From the NCBI GenBank assembly GCA_001045525.1, contig LDWW01000020.1:1-64000 (forward strand): a stretch of DNA of 64,000 bases. The letters run 5' to 3'. Source of the DNA: Chitinispirillum alkaliphilum. GTDB lineage: Bacteria > Fibrobacterota > Chitinivibrionia > Chitinivibrionales > Chitinispirillaceae. Of the stretch, positions 1 through 8,832 are shown one piece after another. The notes beneath the pieces were generated by a model. It was not told the origin of the DNA, made no database searches, and worked only from the letters and a program-made list of their open reading frames with translations. The first letter of the stretch is position 1. Each line of letters begins with the position of its first letter. Made by a program: the position numbers and the translations under genes.

Positions 1-604
1 GGAAAAAGCGTAAAAGCGTTTTCGCTTTCCTGTCTTTACCAATCCATAACAGACGGCGGCAACCGGCATCAATCTGGTATACTACGGTAGCATACTTATG
101 ACCAGATTTGATGGCAATTTCGTCGACACCTATAGCTTGTACTGCAGAAAGGTCTCTTTTTTCCAAGCCATGGTCAACGACATACTTGATTGATTCAAAA
201 ATACTGTCCCATGATACTCCAAAGCGGTCTGCAACTTGTGACCAGCTAATCAACCGTGCCCATTGTGATAAGAAAATTCTGAAAGCATTACATAACGAAC
301 TCTTGCCTTTTGCCCATGGTAAGTGCTCCACCACAACTCCGTGAACATTGCAGTTTACCCGACGGGGACGGTATCGGAAAAGTACAGGTATGTTCCACAT
401 CGGGACAAACATGAAAAGCCTTTCCGGCAATCGATCATAGCCAGGTGATTTCTTGCAGCATTTGGAGCATGTGGCTCTGCTGTTTTCCCTCGGTTCTATA
501 TCAATGATGATTCTGTCTCTGCCAATGGATTGATCAATTTGTACTGACTTGTAAATAAATCCCTTGTAATGCTGAATGCGATTTAGTATTGTTTTTAAGA
601 CCAT
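1..604 (-). CDS. ISL3 family transposase, N-terminal part
   Basis: The translated reverse strand gives an ISL3-type transposase N-terminus cut by the window edge. Residues about 47-100 carry a small zinc-binding region (CSKCC, later a single C and H around VNCNVHGVVVEHLPWA). Residues about 165-200 hold the start of the DDE nuclease domain, with VDEIAIKSGHKY giving the first acidic pair. ISL3 enzymes move DNA by a DDE mechanism. I chose the ATG at 604 because GAGAAAGG sits just upstream; an in-frame ATG at 619 would overlap that site. No stop or frameshift is visible in the part present, so the copy may be intact beyond the edge. Confidence 0.8.
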   Translation of the reverse strand, partial: MVLKTILNRIQHYKGFIYKSVQIDQSIGRDRIIIDIEPRENSRATCSKCCKKSPGYDRLPERLFMFVPMWNIPVLFRYRPRRVNCNVHGVVVEHLPWAKGKSSLCNAFRIFLSQWARLISWSQVADRFGVSWDSIFESIKYVVDHGLEKRDLSAVQAIGVDEIAIKSGHKYATVVYQIDAGCRRLLWIGKDRKAKTLLRFF

Positions 605-674
605 GGTACCTTTCTCCATATTTTGGTTGTGCAAAACTTAAAATACAGAAAAGTACACATGCTCACTTTTTTTT

Positions 675-698
675 ACCCACAAATTATTCTGAATACCC
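675..698. repeat. Putative terminal inverted repeat of the ISL3 element
   Basis: On the reverse strand this reads GGGTATTCAG, then an AT-rich stretch ending in TTTGTGGGT. ISL3-family ends commonly begin with a GG and carry a TTTGTGGG-like core, and the position about 70 bases upstream of the transposase start is right. The partner repeat is outside the window, so this rests on motif resemblance and location. Confidence 0.55.
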
Positions 699-837
699 GT
701 TTTTACTTTATCTATAAAATACCGTCAAATAATTTGGGTAATACAAAGTTAACCAAAAGTGTTGAATAGAACTTCGAAATCAAAGATATCACCAGCTCTC
801 AAAGCACTATTTACATACGGCACAGGAGTTGATTTCA

Positions 838-1475
838 TGAAAAATTCATATTATCTATTTGCGATTGTTTCTATTGGCTTTCTCTTACCGATTACAGGGT
901 GCTTTATGGGCTATCAGATAAATACTCTGGAGGACTCGGCATCAAAAAGAAAAAGTACTTTTTCATGCAACTAAAGAGAAACAAAATACTCGCAGAATCG
1001 CAATAATCTACGAAAGTATGCCAGCAGATACGGTTATTCCTACCCTCAACCGGTGTTGCATCTGGTTTTCGGAAATAATACAGTTACTGATGCGAGTCCT
1101 TTTATCGCTCCACTATTTGTATCAAATTATACTCATATGAACTTCAGTCCGAGATATGGAATTTTTAATGTGGCTACCAGCTGGATGAAACCCCAATAAC
1201 ACGATGCTCATCGGGTTGGGCATGAATTCTTTACTGTAACTCTTCATATCCGGGCTGAAATTCAGGATGGTACCATATTTTCCTCATACCGTGGTGGTAT
1301 TGGCCGTTCTGAAGTGGGGTGGAATATTCAGCTGGAGGATGGGTCTGGAAATTTAGGAGGGGAGGATGCATATGATTCGGGAGTAAGGTTTGATATGTCA
1401 GATGGTCAGAATGGCCGCTGGAATGTTGTTTCCACAGGTCAAAGATTCAAAAAATATCGACAGACCGATAATTAA
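838..1475 (+). pseudogene. Decayed lipoprotein with LamG/concanavalin-like domain, two in-frame stops
   Basis: A single reading frame runs from the ATG at 838 to the stop at 1473-1475, broken only by TAA at 972-974 and TAA at 1197-1199. The start encodes a lipoprotein signal with lipobox LPITGC. The end, from about 1227, encodes a beta-rich segment (FTVTLHIRAE, then IFSSYRGG, GWNIQLEDG and VRFDMSDGQNGRWNVV) of the LamG/concanavalin A-like lectin type. Both stops could come from single C-to-T changes in CAA codons, and the frame is otherwise kept, so inactivation looks recent. Next to an insertion sequence. An in-frame ATG-like extension back to 759 lacks a signal peptide and was not used. Stop readthrough cannot be ruled out but is less likely. 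Confidence 0.65.
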
Positions 1476-1553
1476 GCATTCCGGTGCAAACCTCACCTGG
1501 CAGAGATTGCACTAATAATTTCTTAAACCTAACTGCAGCTACAACTACATTGT

Positions 1554-1976
1554 TTATATATTCTTTACTGACAAAGTTATCTCGGTTTTATACTTCTTAT
1601 ACAAAGAATCCACTGAGTGATCGAAAAGTTCTTTCACTTTCGCTTTCACCTCTTCAATTGCAACCAAGTCAAAACTCTTACTCACCGTTTTTTTTCCAAA
1701 GAGATTCATAAAACCAGGCTTTAAGACTACACTCAGATCCAAGAGACCTTTGTGGTGTTCCATTGGGACAAGCTGATAAGTGGCACTCTTGTTTTTTGGA
1801 TTGCCAAGAATAAACCAAAAACCTCCCCCCTCTCCCATTTCTTCACTTAAGACCAGCTCTGAGGACCATGGGTAATTGTCAACTATTTGGCATACTTCCT
1901 CATGTGAATTTACCACACTTTCATGTTCAACTAAATCTGCGTCATCTTTTCTGCATGTATAAATCACCGTAATCAC
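1554..1976 (-). CDS. Hypothetical protein, 140 aa
   Basis: I do not recognise this family. The product is a small soluble acidic protein without signal peptide or membrane segment. It begins as a beta strand (GTG start, ITVIYTC), has a glycine-rich turn EMGEGGGFWFILGN in the middle, and ends in a lysine/glutamate-rich helix (VAIEEVKAKVKELFD). The size and mixed strand/helix pattern recall small immunity-type or house-keeping proteins, but nothing shows that. The GTG start has AGGTGG a few bases upstream. It stands alone between the decayed LamG gene and the barrel-protein terminator, in a stretch next to an insertion sequence, so it may be accessory. Confidence 0.6.
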   Translation of the reverse strand: MITVIYTCRKDDADLVEHESVVNSHEEVCQIVDNYPWSSELVLSEEMGEGGGFWFILGNPKNKSATYQLVPMEHHKGLLDLSVVLKPGFMNLFGKKTVSKSFDLVAIEEVKAKVKELFDHSVDSLYKKYKTEITLSVKNI

Positions 1977-2190
1977 AAAGCCACCTTTGAAAAGTTTGAT
2001 ACTTTTTTCTTAGTCACCTTATTTTCGACAGATAGTAAATTATACCCTTGACTGAATAGTATCCATTTTTGACTCATAGTAAAAACACAAACTGATATAT
2101 AACTCTTATCTTCAGTTTTTTCTATTTATATTTATCTGATCAAAATTCTTTTCCATACGGTTCCTTTTATTTCTGTTGTTAATATTTGTT

Positions 2191-2226
2191 AAAATAAAAA
2201 AGGGAGACATAAAAAATATCCCTTTT
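2191..2226 (-). terminator. Rho-independent terminator of the envelope operon
   Basis: AAAAGGGA (2198-2205) pairs with TCCCTTTT (2219-2226), an 8-bp stem with a 13-base loop. On the reverse strand it is followed by TTTTTATTTT. It lies 24 bases past the stop of the barrel gene at 2250. Confidence 0.7.
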
Positions 2227-2249
2227 GCCATACATTTACCAGATTATTT

Positions 2250-3536
2250 TCAAAAATACCCCGTAACCGTAAGTAACAGGTTTGGAAACATTCCTCCGTA
2301 CTCACTTGTTTCCTTGTCTCCGACACCGATCTGTGCACCAAGTTCAACAGTGATATTATCGCTCATATCGTAGCCTATAGAGGGCAGAAGCATTACAGAG
2401 CCATCCACAAGATTCCCAAGGGCAAATGCAGAGAGGAAATATTTTGTGTTGATATCGTAAGTAAACCCTCCAAAAAGATAGTGCCTGGCAAATCCTGCCA
2501 TCTCCCCTGATAACAGGTACAAGAGTTCCCTTGCACCGTAATCTTCAGGATCTGTTCTGCCAAGCCCGTTGTAATAGTACTCCAAAATCATGTAAAGGCC
2601 ATTGATAAAGGTGTAATCGAGTCCAAAATCAGCCTGCAGATACAGTGAGTCAAAATCGGTGTACTCTATTCCTTCATAAAGTGGATTGTTTGCCGCAACT
2701 TCTGCCCAAACACCAATCTCACCTATCTGACCAGCCAAATCAGCTCCGGCCATAATTTTTCTCGGTAGCCCCAGAAGAGCCCTGTCAGCATTCATCACCG
2801 ACATCCCGCTGATTGACATATCAAATCCAGCGGCATTGGTCTTAAGTCTGAAGCCTCCGGAAGAGTATTCGAAATTTCTTCCTGGAGTTGCAACAAGCGA
2901 AAGACCGGACAGGACACCAAAGGGAATTTCTGCCCTCAGTGCATTGACACCCGACCTTGGAGCATCAGGGTCGAGAGGATTTTTGCGGTTCCAGATATCT
3001 GTGGGGTTAAATGCATACCCGGTTCCCCAGGCTATCATCTGTCGTCCCACAAAAAGGTCAAACCGGTCGAAATACATTTTTACAAGTGCACGGTCAAGCA
3101 TGGTTCTTTCGGACGGGTAAAAAGAAGAGTATGGAAGAAATCTTATTATGTGCTCTAAATTCAAATCTGACATTAACATCATTAGCTCTTCATTGGCCGC
3201 AGCAAGAGTGTCTGTCTCAGCTGTAAGCTCACCGATAGTCTCAATTAACGGAAGCATAAGTTCCTGAAGGGCCCTGTCCATAACAGAACCTTCCCTTATA
3301 GTCTCAAAGGGGTCAAGCGGTTTGAATCCTGCGGAAAGAATGATATTTGTTTCAATACCCCCCCTGTCATAATCCCACCTTCCTTCAAGTCTCACCTGCG
3401 ACAGATCAGAGAAAATCTCTTCATCTGCAAGTGTAAGGGTTGTCCTGTTCTGAAGATATCCTCCGAACTGAAGATCTGAGGCTTGGGTGGTGAGGATTGC
3501 TGCGGCAATCAAAATACTCATTGTTTTACAAGTCAT
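2250..3536 (-). CDS. Outer-membrane beta-barrel protein, 428 aa
   Basis: A predicted outer-membrane barrel. Residues 1-20 form a signal peptide ending near QASDLQ. The rest is rich in alternating aromatic/polar strands (for example YLFGGFTYDI, MILEYYYNG), and the chain ends in VTGYF, a terminal aromatic residue typical of barrels inserted by the BAM machinery. A helix around residues 80-120 (IETIGELTAETDTLAAANEELM) looks like a coiled insert. In other bacteria MMPL pumps and LolA-like carriers occur with such barrels (the DUF1302-type context), which suggests this is the outer-membrane part of the same route. It is the last gene of the reverse-strand operon but is cut off from the LolA-like gene by 626 bases of palindromic repeats, so it may need its own promoter. 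Confidence 0.75.
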   Translation of the reverse strand: MTCKTMSILIAAAILTTQASDLQFGGYLQNRTTLTLADEEIFSDLSQVRLEGRWDYDRGGIETNIILSAGFKPLDPFETIREGSVMDRALQELMLPLIETIGELTAETDTLAAANEELMMLMSDLNLEHIIRFLPYSSFYPSERTMLDRALVKMYFDRFDLFVGRQMIAWGTGYAFNPTDIWNRKNPLDPDAPRSGVNALRAEIPFGVLSGLSLVATPGRNFEYSSGGFRLKTNAAGFDMSISGMSVMNADRALLGLPRKIMAGADLAGQIGEIGVWAEVAANNPLYEGIEYTDFDSLYLQADFGLDYTFINGLYMILEYYYNGLGRTDPEDYGARELLYLLSGEMAGFARHYLFGGFTYDINTKYFLSAFALGNLVDGSVMLLPSIGYDMSDNITVELGAQIGVGDKETSEYGGMFPNLLLTVTGYF

Positions 3537-3701
3537 GGTTTCCTCCGGGTTGTTCTGCTGCTAAAAATGAGATTTTTGAATTTTGTTTCTTTACCTGTCC
3601 TGGTCGACTTCTCGGAATCGAAGGGGCTTCCTCGTCCCGCTCACCCTGCCTGTATTGAAATTACCGATGGGATATTCCGATCTTCTGGTTCCTTTCCCCT
3701 T

Positions 3702-4156
3702 CCGCTCACACTGAGTGAAGGTCCGCCGGAATCGAAGGGTTCCTGCTCTGTTTTTTGAATTAGAATTAGGAACACTTCGATACGGGCAATCGGAATCCCG
3801 ATGTAAAATCGGGACTCAGTGTGAGCGGAGCAAAACACACTTAACACATCCTTGGCTACCAAAATCCTCCTCCCGCTCACACTGAGTGAAGGTCCGCCGG
3901 AATCGAAGGGTTCCTGCTCCTTTTTTTTGAATTAGAATTAGGAACACTTCGATACGGGCAATCGGAATCCCGATGTAAAACAGTGTGAGCGGAGCAAAAC
4001 ACACTAACACATCCTTGGCTGCCAAAATCCTCCTCCCGCTCACACTGAGTGAAGGTCCGCCGGAATCGAAGGGTTCCTGCTCCTTTTTATAAATCATATC
4101 AGAAAGGAACACTTCGACTGCCCCGATTCGGAAATCGGGGCGCTCAGTGTGAGCGG
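3702..4156. repeat. Three tandem long palindromic repeats
   Basis: Three units at 3702-3828, 3873-3992 and 4036-4156, period 171 then 163 bases. Each starts CCGCTCACACTGAGT and ends with its reverse complement (15-bp perfect ends in unit 1, the right end shortened in unit 2, one variant base in unit 3). Inside, ATCGAAGGGTTCC near the left pairs with GGAACACTTCGA near the right, so each unit can fold into one long hairpin with small nested hairpins such as TCCCGAT/ATCGGGA. Units are joined by a nearly identical 43-base linker containing ACACATCCTTGGCT. A degraded fourth copy may lie at 3605-3650 (GGAATCGAAGGGGCTTCC, CCCGCTCACCCTG). The rest of 3537-4162 holds no gene. The core resembles palindromic dispersed repeats seen in many environmental genomes. 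Confidence 0.85.
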
Positions 4157-4162
4157 AGCCAC

Positions 4163-4900
4163 CTACCTGCTCAAATGCCGCTCAGAAAACATCCCCACAT
4201 CAAGCTCAATATCATTCTCAATTTTCTCCTTCTCCATAACGGTCCTGCTACCCCTGAGGACATTCTGCATCGTTATCTTCTCAAAACTCCAGTACTCCCC
4301 TACCTTTTTTACTCCATCCACAGTAAGTTTCTTCCACAACTCGCCATCTTCATCAAAGTAATGAACCTCTACCGGAATAAATCTTTCCTTATCTATCCAG
4401 TTGATAACTTTAGAGTAGGAAATACCCTCTTTCTGAGGTATAGCAACAAGCCTGTAGCAGTCAACTCCGTTTTTTTCCTCTTCTCCATCAAGGGTGATAG
4501 TGTAATCCTCTCTCATGTCCTTTGCAGACATATCTTCATAGGAAAAATCGCTGTTATTGATCGACTGGTTTTTCTGGTGACTTGCGATTTTTCTCACACG
4601 TGCAGTGCGGGGAGAATAGAACCAAATATCGTCTCCTTCGTTAAGCATAAGTATTTTCATTCCCCTTATGCGCGCTGGTTCAACATACTCCATAAGAGAC
4701 TTTTCGCCCCTGTTAAACGAGTAGCTAACAAGTTTTGAAACATTCTCCCGTCCATCGGCCTGTATAACCCTCTGAGTCATTTCAGAGCGTGAAGTTTGAG
4801 GATTCTGGTTTGCCTCTACTTTGTCCAGTATTTCATCGACAGTTAATGCAAACCCGCTGAGTGAAATCAGTGCAATTATGGCCATGATTTTTATACGCAT
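4163..4900 (-). CDS. LolA-like outer membrane lipoprotein-sorting protein
   Basis: A periplasmic carrier of the LolA-like superfamily (the PF17131-type group often called outer membrane lipoprotein-sorting protein). Residues 1-19 are a signal peptide. The mature part has the typical order of long antiparallel strands: SKLVSYSFNRGEKSLMEYVEP, then RGMKILMLNEGDDIWFYSPRTARVRKIA split over two strands, then DCYRLVAIPQKEG and VEVHYFDEDGELWKKLTV. These proteins bind lipid or lipid-like cargo in a half-barrel groove. The ATG overlaps the last codons of the MMPL gene by 10 bases, with GAGGAG inside that gene as its ribosome-binding site, so the two are co-translated. By context it would take cargo from the pump; the cargo is unknown. 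Confidence 0.85.
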   Translation of the reverse strand: MRIKIMAIIALISLSGFALTVDEILDKVEANQNPQTSRSEMTQRVIQADGRENVSKLVSYSFNRGEKSLMEYVEPARIRGMKILMLNEGDDIWFYSPRTARVRKIASHQKNQSINNSDFSYEDMSAKDMREDYTITLDGEEEKNGVDCYRLVAIPQKEGISYSKVINWIDKERFIPVEVHYFDEDGELWKKLTVDGVKKVGEYWSFEKITMQNVLRGSRTVMEKEKIENDIELDVGMFSERHLSR

Positions 4901-7851
4901 TCTTTTCTCCTCTGATCAGCTGAAATGTTTTCCGTTTTTGGTTGTGGCGTTTCTTTTTTATTTCCTGAGAATTTTTCGATAACTGTAATTATCGCGGGTA
5001 AAACATAAGCACTGCTCACAAAGCATGCCCCAACCCCATAAAAGAGGGTAAGACCAAACATTGCAATCCCCACATGTGATGCAAGCCCCATAGAACCAAA
5101 ACCGATCATGGTTGTAAGGGATGTCAGAAGAATTGCACGCCCTGTAAACCTGAGAACAACCGGTACCGAACCTTTTCCTTCGATTCTGTATCTGTGAAGC
5201 ATATGCACCCCGTCATCTATTCCTATACCGATGATAAGCGGAAGCGCGGTAAAATTCATTATGCTTAGTTTCATCCCGCTTGCAGCCATCAATCCCACCA
5301 TCCACACAGCTCCAACCGCAAGTGGTATAACGGCCAAAAGAGTGAATTTCAAAGATCCAAAATCAATGAACAGAAATAGTATGATCGCAATTGCTCCGAT
5401 AATCAATGCATCTCTTCCCTTCTCAGCCATAAGATCCATGAGCAGCTGAATAATTGCGGGCATTCCTGTTATGCGCTCAGATATTCCTGAAGTCTGCTCA
5501 TTGAAGGTATTAAGAGTGTTTTCATCCCAGATATACCCTTTTGGAAACACCGTTATAAGCAGATCATCATTGTTTGGATTAACATATCGTTTACGGATAT
5601 CTTCCGGAAGATTATCAAGTGTCACGATGCTGGTACCCGCCATGGTTAACAATCTGTCCTTTAAAACTTCCGAAGCTATCATTTGGTATCTTTCTATTTT
5701 GCTTAAATCACCAGTATATTCCGGTAGTTTATCTGCAAGGGCCAAGACAAAACTCTCTTCATCCACCCGGCCAACAATCTGGTCACATTTACGGATAATC
5801 TTATTGTCTTCACCACTTGACATTACCGACATTTCACCAATTTCCACAATGTTCTGGTGAAGTCTGATGAGTTCCTGCTTAAGTTTTTGCATACCCTGTT
5901 CAGTTATAGCAGGAGCTGTGGGGGTGTTAAGAAGATTTTCCCTGAACTCCTCTATTATGACAATATTTTCAATCTGAGTAGACTCTTCGGGGAGAAACTC
6001 CGTAATTGCATCAACAGCACCGATTAGTCCGGTACGATTGCCGACCCGCTTAAATTCCTCAACAAGAAACCGACACTCCTCAATATCGCGAGCCTTTACC
6101 ATTGCATAATCAGGGGACAGTTCAAACTTCTCGATTATGTTATTCTGTGCGACCATGCTTGGAGTTCCTTCTGGCTGCAGTTTCATAAGATCGTATTCCC
6201 ACTCCATGTTCAACCCGCCAAAGATGGAGAAAACCATCAGTACTGCTGATACAGCGAGCACCCCAATCGCAACGGGCATCTTACCAAGCAGCCTTCCCGA
6301 AGTTCCCAAAAACCCAAACTGAAGAGGTTTACACACGTAATCAAAGAATGGTAATCTGAAAAAAGAGAAAACCTTACCCCAAAAACCACTCCACACTGCA
6401 ACCACAAATCCAAGCTTTGCCCGGTTTAGAACACCGGCAGTAACAGAGTAGCCTTTATGATCCCACACAATGAGAGCCGGAAGCAGAATCATCTGGGCAA
6501 GAAGAACAGAGATTATTCCTATACCGGTGGAAACCCCCAATTGTGAATAAGCTTCAAACTGCGTGAACTGCAGACAGAAAAAAACAATTGCAGTGGTCAA
6601 TGCACCGGTCACTACCCCGGCGCCTACTCTATCGTACATGTAGGAAAGTGATTCACCTACACTTTTTCCATGCTCTCTTCCATCACGAAAACCAGATATA
6701 AAGTGAATACCAAAGTCGATTCCAAGCCCGACAAGCACAATACCAAACCCGGCTGACATCACATTGAGATATCCAAATACAAGGGCAAGAATTCCAGTGG
6801 TCCATATAATTCCTGCGACAAGAGCTACCACCGTCAAAAGCGGGTATTTCCAGTCGCGGAAAGCACCTATGAGAAGTACCAGAATAAGGCCCAGAGCAAT
6901 TAGACTTGGCCACCCAAAATCATTTGCCAATGCATTGTTTTCATCTATCTGCACCATCACAAGACCGGTACGGCCGATTTGGATGTCCGGGTAAAGATCC
7001 CCCACCACACTGAGTGTATCATCAATTCTGTATCCCAGATACATTATGTCTTCAAAGTCATTAAAACTTATTGACGGCTGAAGCATCATAAGAAGCATAC
7101 TGTTATCAGAAGAAACCATATACTGTGGTCCGGAAACAAACTCAGAAACAGCCTCAGCAGCAAAAGCTGAATCACCACTTTCAAGAAAAAGCTCCATGCT
7201 TTGTAAAAAGCGGTTTATTCCTTCGAGTCCCTGTACAGCCTGTGCCTCACCGTCAAGGGATGTCAGATTGTCGGAGTCTTCGATAAACTCCTGTTCAAAA
7301 TTGTTGTTTATATTTTCCAGAAGATCGGGCAGGTCAAGTGAACCAAACATGGTCAACATGTTCTCCAGGTCATTAGGCTTCTGGATTATCATGCCATGCT
7401 CACTGAAGAAATCATTGTCCAGCTTGTAATCGATACGACGCACAAGATTGAGCGTGTCGTAACTGATTTCAGGAGGAAATTTACCATTCATAAGAGCGAT
7501 TCTCTGCCCAAAAGACAGTTTCACTCCCTCTGACGGCTTGACCAGATAAACAGATTCCAAACGGGAGGCCAGATCCTCGGCAACCTCATGCATACGGTTT
7601 GTGTTTTTATCTTCACTTTCGATGGTTATCATCACCGTCGCATCGGATGAATAATCCTCAATGATCTCAAGGTATTCCTGGATCATAGGAATATCTGCGG
7701 GCATCATATCTGCAATCTGGGTCTTAAAACCAAGCCGTGTAGCCGCAGCAATCATTGCAATTGTCAGAAGCAGGCAGCCAACAAGAACCTTACCGCTATG
7801 ATTTGTCAAAAGCGCCGCAAGTGATTCAAAAAAACGTTCCCTAAGTTTCAT
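4891..7851 (-). CDS. MMPL/RND family transporter, HpnN-like
   Basis: A two-half RND exporter of about 986 residues, the usual size. Each half has one membrane segment, a large periplasmic loop, then five membrane segments. The acidic residues of the proton path are visible in both halves: GLGIDFGIHF near residue 380 and GIGIDDGVHM near residue 880. Such MMPL proteins (HpnN in hopanoid producers) move lipids or other hydrophobic compounds using the proton gradient. I prefer the ATG at 7851 over the one at 7863 because GGAG lies 6 bases upstream of it; the earlier ATG has no such site. It lies 21 bases after the slipin gene and overlaps the LolA-like gene. No outer-membrane TolC or adaptor gene is nearby, which again points to a lipid-type pump. 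Confidence 0.88.
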   Translation of the reverse strand: MKLRERFFESLAALLTNHSGKVLVGCLLLTIAMIAAATRLGFKTQIADMMPADIPMIQEYLEIIEDYSSDATVMITIESEDKNTNRMHEVAEDLASRLESVYLVKPSEGVKLSFGQRIALMNGKFPPEISYDTLNLVRRIDYKLDNDFFSEHGMIIQKPNDLENMLTMFGSLDLPDLLENINNNFEQEFIEDSDNLTSLDGEAQAVQGLEGINRFLQSMELFLESGDSAFAAEAVSEFVSGPQYMVSSDNSMLLMMLQPSISFNDFEDIMYLGYRIDDTLSVVGDLYPDIQIGRTGLVMVQIDENNALANDFGWPSLIALGLILVLLIGAFRDWKYPLLTVVALVAGIIWTTGILALVFGYLNVMSAGFGIVLVGLGIDFGIHFISGFRDGREHGKSVGESLSYMYDRVGAGVVTGALTTAIVFFCLQFTQFEAYSQLGVSTGIGIISVLLAQMILLPALIVWDHKGYSVTAGVLNRAKLGFVVAVWSGFWGKVFSFFRLPFFDYVCKPLQFGFLGTSGRLLGKMPVAIGVLAVSAVLMVFSIFGGLNMEWEYDLMKLQPEGTPSMVAQNNIIEKFELSPDYAMVKARDIEECRFLVEEFKRVGNRTGLIGAVDAITEFLPEESTQIENIVIIEEFRENLLNTPTAPAITEQGMQKLKQELIRLHQNIVEIGEMSVMSSGEDNKIIRKCDQIVGRVDEESFVLALADKLPEYTGDLSKIERYQMIASEVLKDRLLTMAGTSIVTLDNLPEDIRKRYVNPNNDDLLITVFPKGYIWDENTLNTFNEQTSGISERITGMPAIIQLLMDLMAEKGRDALIIGAIAIILFLFIDFGSLKFTLLAVIPLAVGAVWMVGLMAASGMKLSIMNFTALPLIIGIGIDDGVHMLHRYRIEGKGSVPVVLRFTGRAILLTSLTTMIGFGSMGLASHVGIAMFGLTLFYGVGACFVSSAYVLPAIITVIEKFSGNKKETPQPKTENISADQRRKECV

Positions 7852-7872
7852 TTGTTTCTCCATAAAAAGATG

Positions 7873-8832
7873 TCAATTACCCAGTTCCAGGTTATTCTCC
7901 TCAAGTACCCCGGTACTTTTTGCCATTGCAGCTGCGACCGCCTTGTTCATCAAATGAGGTACTTCTGAAGGAACAAGGATCATCGAACCCTTATTTTTAA
8001 CTGAATCAAGCAGCAAATTCAGGGAACGCAGGGTCATAGCTTCTTCATTATCCTTATACTTCTCTGCTGCAAGTGCGTATTTCTCTGAAAGTTCAATCTC
8101 GGCTGATCCCAGAATAACCCGGGCATTTTTCTCCCGTTCCGCCTGTGCCTCACGACTTATAGCGTCTTCAAGCTCCTGAGGCACCACTATATCCTTTATC
8201 TCAACAGATAATGAAGTGATTCCCCATGGATTTGTCTTTGCATCAAGAATTTTCTGCAATTCCTGGCCAATCTCATCACGGTTGGTTAGAAGCTCGGCAA
8301 GTGTGGTTTTACCAATGATATCCCTGAGTGCCGTCTTTGCACTCAGAGGAACTGCTGCACCGAAATTTTCAACCTCAAGCTTTGCCTTTGCAGCATCCCA
8401 TATCATCCAGAAAATGATCGCATCAAAGAAAATCGGAACAGCATCCTTTGTAAGAACCTTCTCTGCAGAAAAATCTGTTACCGTGATCCTGCAATCAACA
8501 TAACCACAGGGTACATCTGCAAAAGGCACAACGAAAAACAGACCCGGCCCCTTTGTTTTTGTAAACTTCCCGAAACGAAGCAGCGGAACCCTCTCCCACT
8601 CAAACGCTATCCGGATACAAAATGCTGCTATAAAAAGCAGAATACTGACAACAACTGTCAGCTCAGAAGGAACGGCAATTAAGTCTTTTACTATGTATAA
8701 AACAACAGCCACAACCAAAAGTGCAAGGTTCAAAAAGTAGCGCTGAAGCGCAAACAGACGTTTTTTTACAGCACTGAGCAGCGGGTTAAAATCATTGCTC
8801 TCCCTGTATTCTCTTTTATTTCCAAGTCTCAT
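7873..8832 (-). CDS. Slipin-type SPFH/band 7 membrane protein
   Basis: A stomatin/slipin-like protein. Residues about 28-80 form two membrane segments (FLNLALLVVAVVLYIV and LTVVVSILLFIAAFCIRIAF). The SPFH domain follows (WERVPLLRFGKFTKTKGPGLFFVVPF, split in two strands, then CRITVTDFSAEKVLTKDAVPI). A charged helix near residues 235-275 (EAQAEREKNARVIL) drives oligomer formation in this family. Slipins organise membrane microdomains and often sit beside proteases or transporters. Its stop lies 21 bases before the pump start and its ATG overlaps the regulator stop by 4 bases (ATGA), so it belongs to the same operon. No NfeD-type partner is present. Confidence 0.85.
   Translation of the reverse strand: MRLGNKREYRESNDFNPLLSAVKKRLFALQRYFLNLALLVVAVVLYIVKDLIAVPSELTVVVSILLFIAAFCIRIAFEWERVPLLRFGKFTKTKGPGLFFVVPFADVPCGYVDCRITVTDFSAEKVLTKDAVPIFFDAIIFWMIWDAAKAKLEVENFGAAVPLSAKTALRDIIGKTTLAELLTNRDEIGQELQKILDAKTNPWGITSLSVEIKDIVVPQELEDAISREAQAEREKNARVILGSAEIELSEKYALAAEKYKDNEEAMTLRSLNLLLDSVKNKGSMILVPSEVPHLMNKAVAAAMAKSTGVLEENNLELGN

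Larger units (their letters stand above)
1..698 (-). mobile_element. ISL3-type insertion sequence, partial (one end)
   Basis: One end of an insertion sequence that runs off the left edge. It holds the first 201 codons of an ISL3-type transposase and, upstream of it, a terminal-repeat-like sequence at 675-698. The other end and its matching repeat are outside the window, so neither the full length nor the target duplication can be seen. The exact boundary at 698 is inferred from the terminal-repeat-like motif. Confidence 0.7.

Noticed and set aside
838-1475. Recoding of TAA or an altered genetic code to explain the two in-frame stops
   Set aside because: Other genes here, such as rnfC, end at TAA in the expected place, so TAA acts as a normal stop.
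3702-4156. Regular repeats that could be read as a CRISPR array
   Set aside because: The repeats are 120-127 bases, palindromic, with nearly identical linkers instead of unique spacers, and no cas gene is near.
4049-4738. Forward 229-codon frame over the repeats and LolA-like gene
   Set aside because: It runs antisense to a well-recognised reverse-strand gene and has no ribosome site or family sequence.
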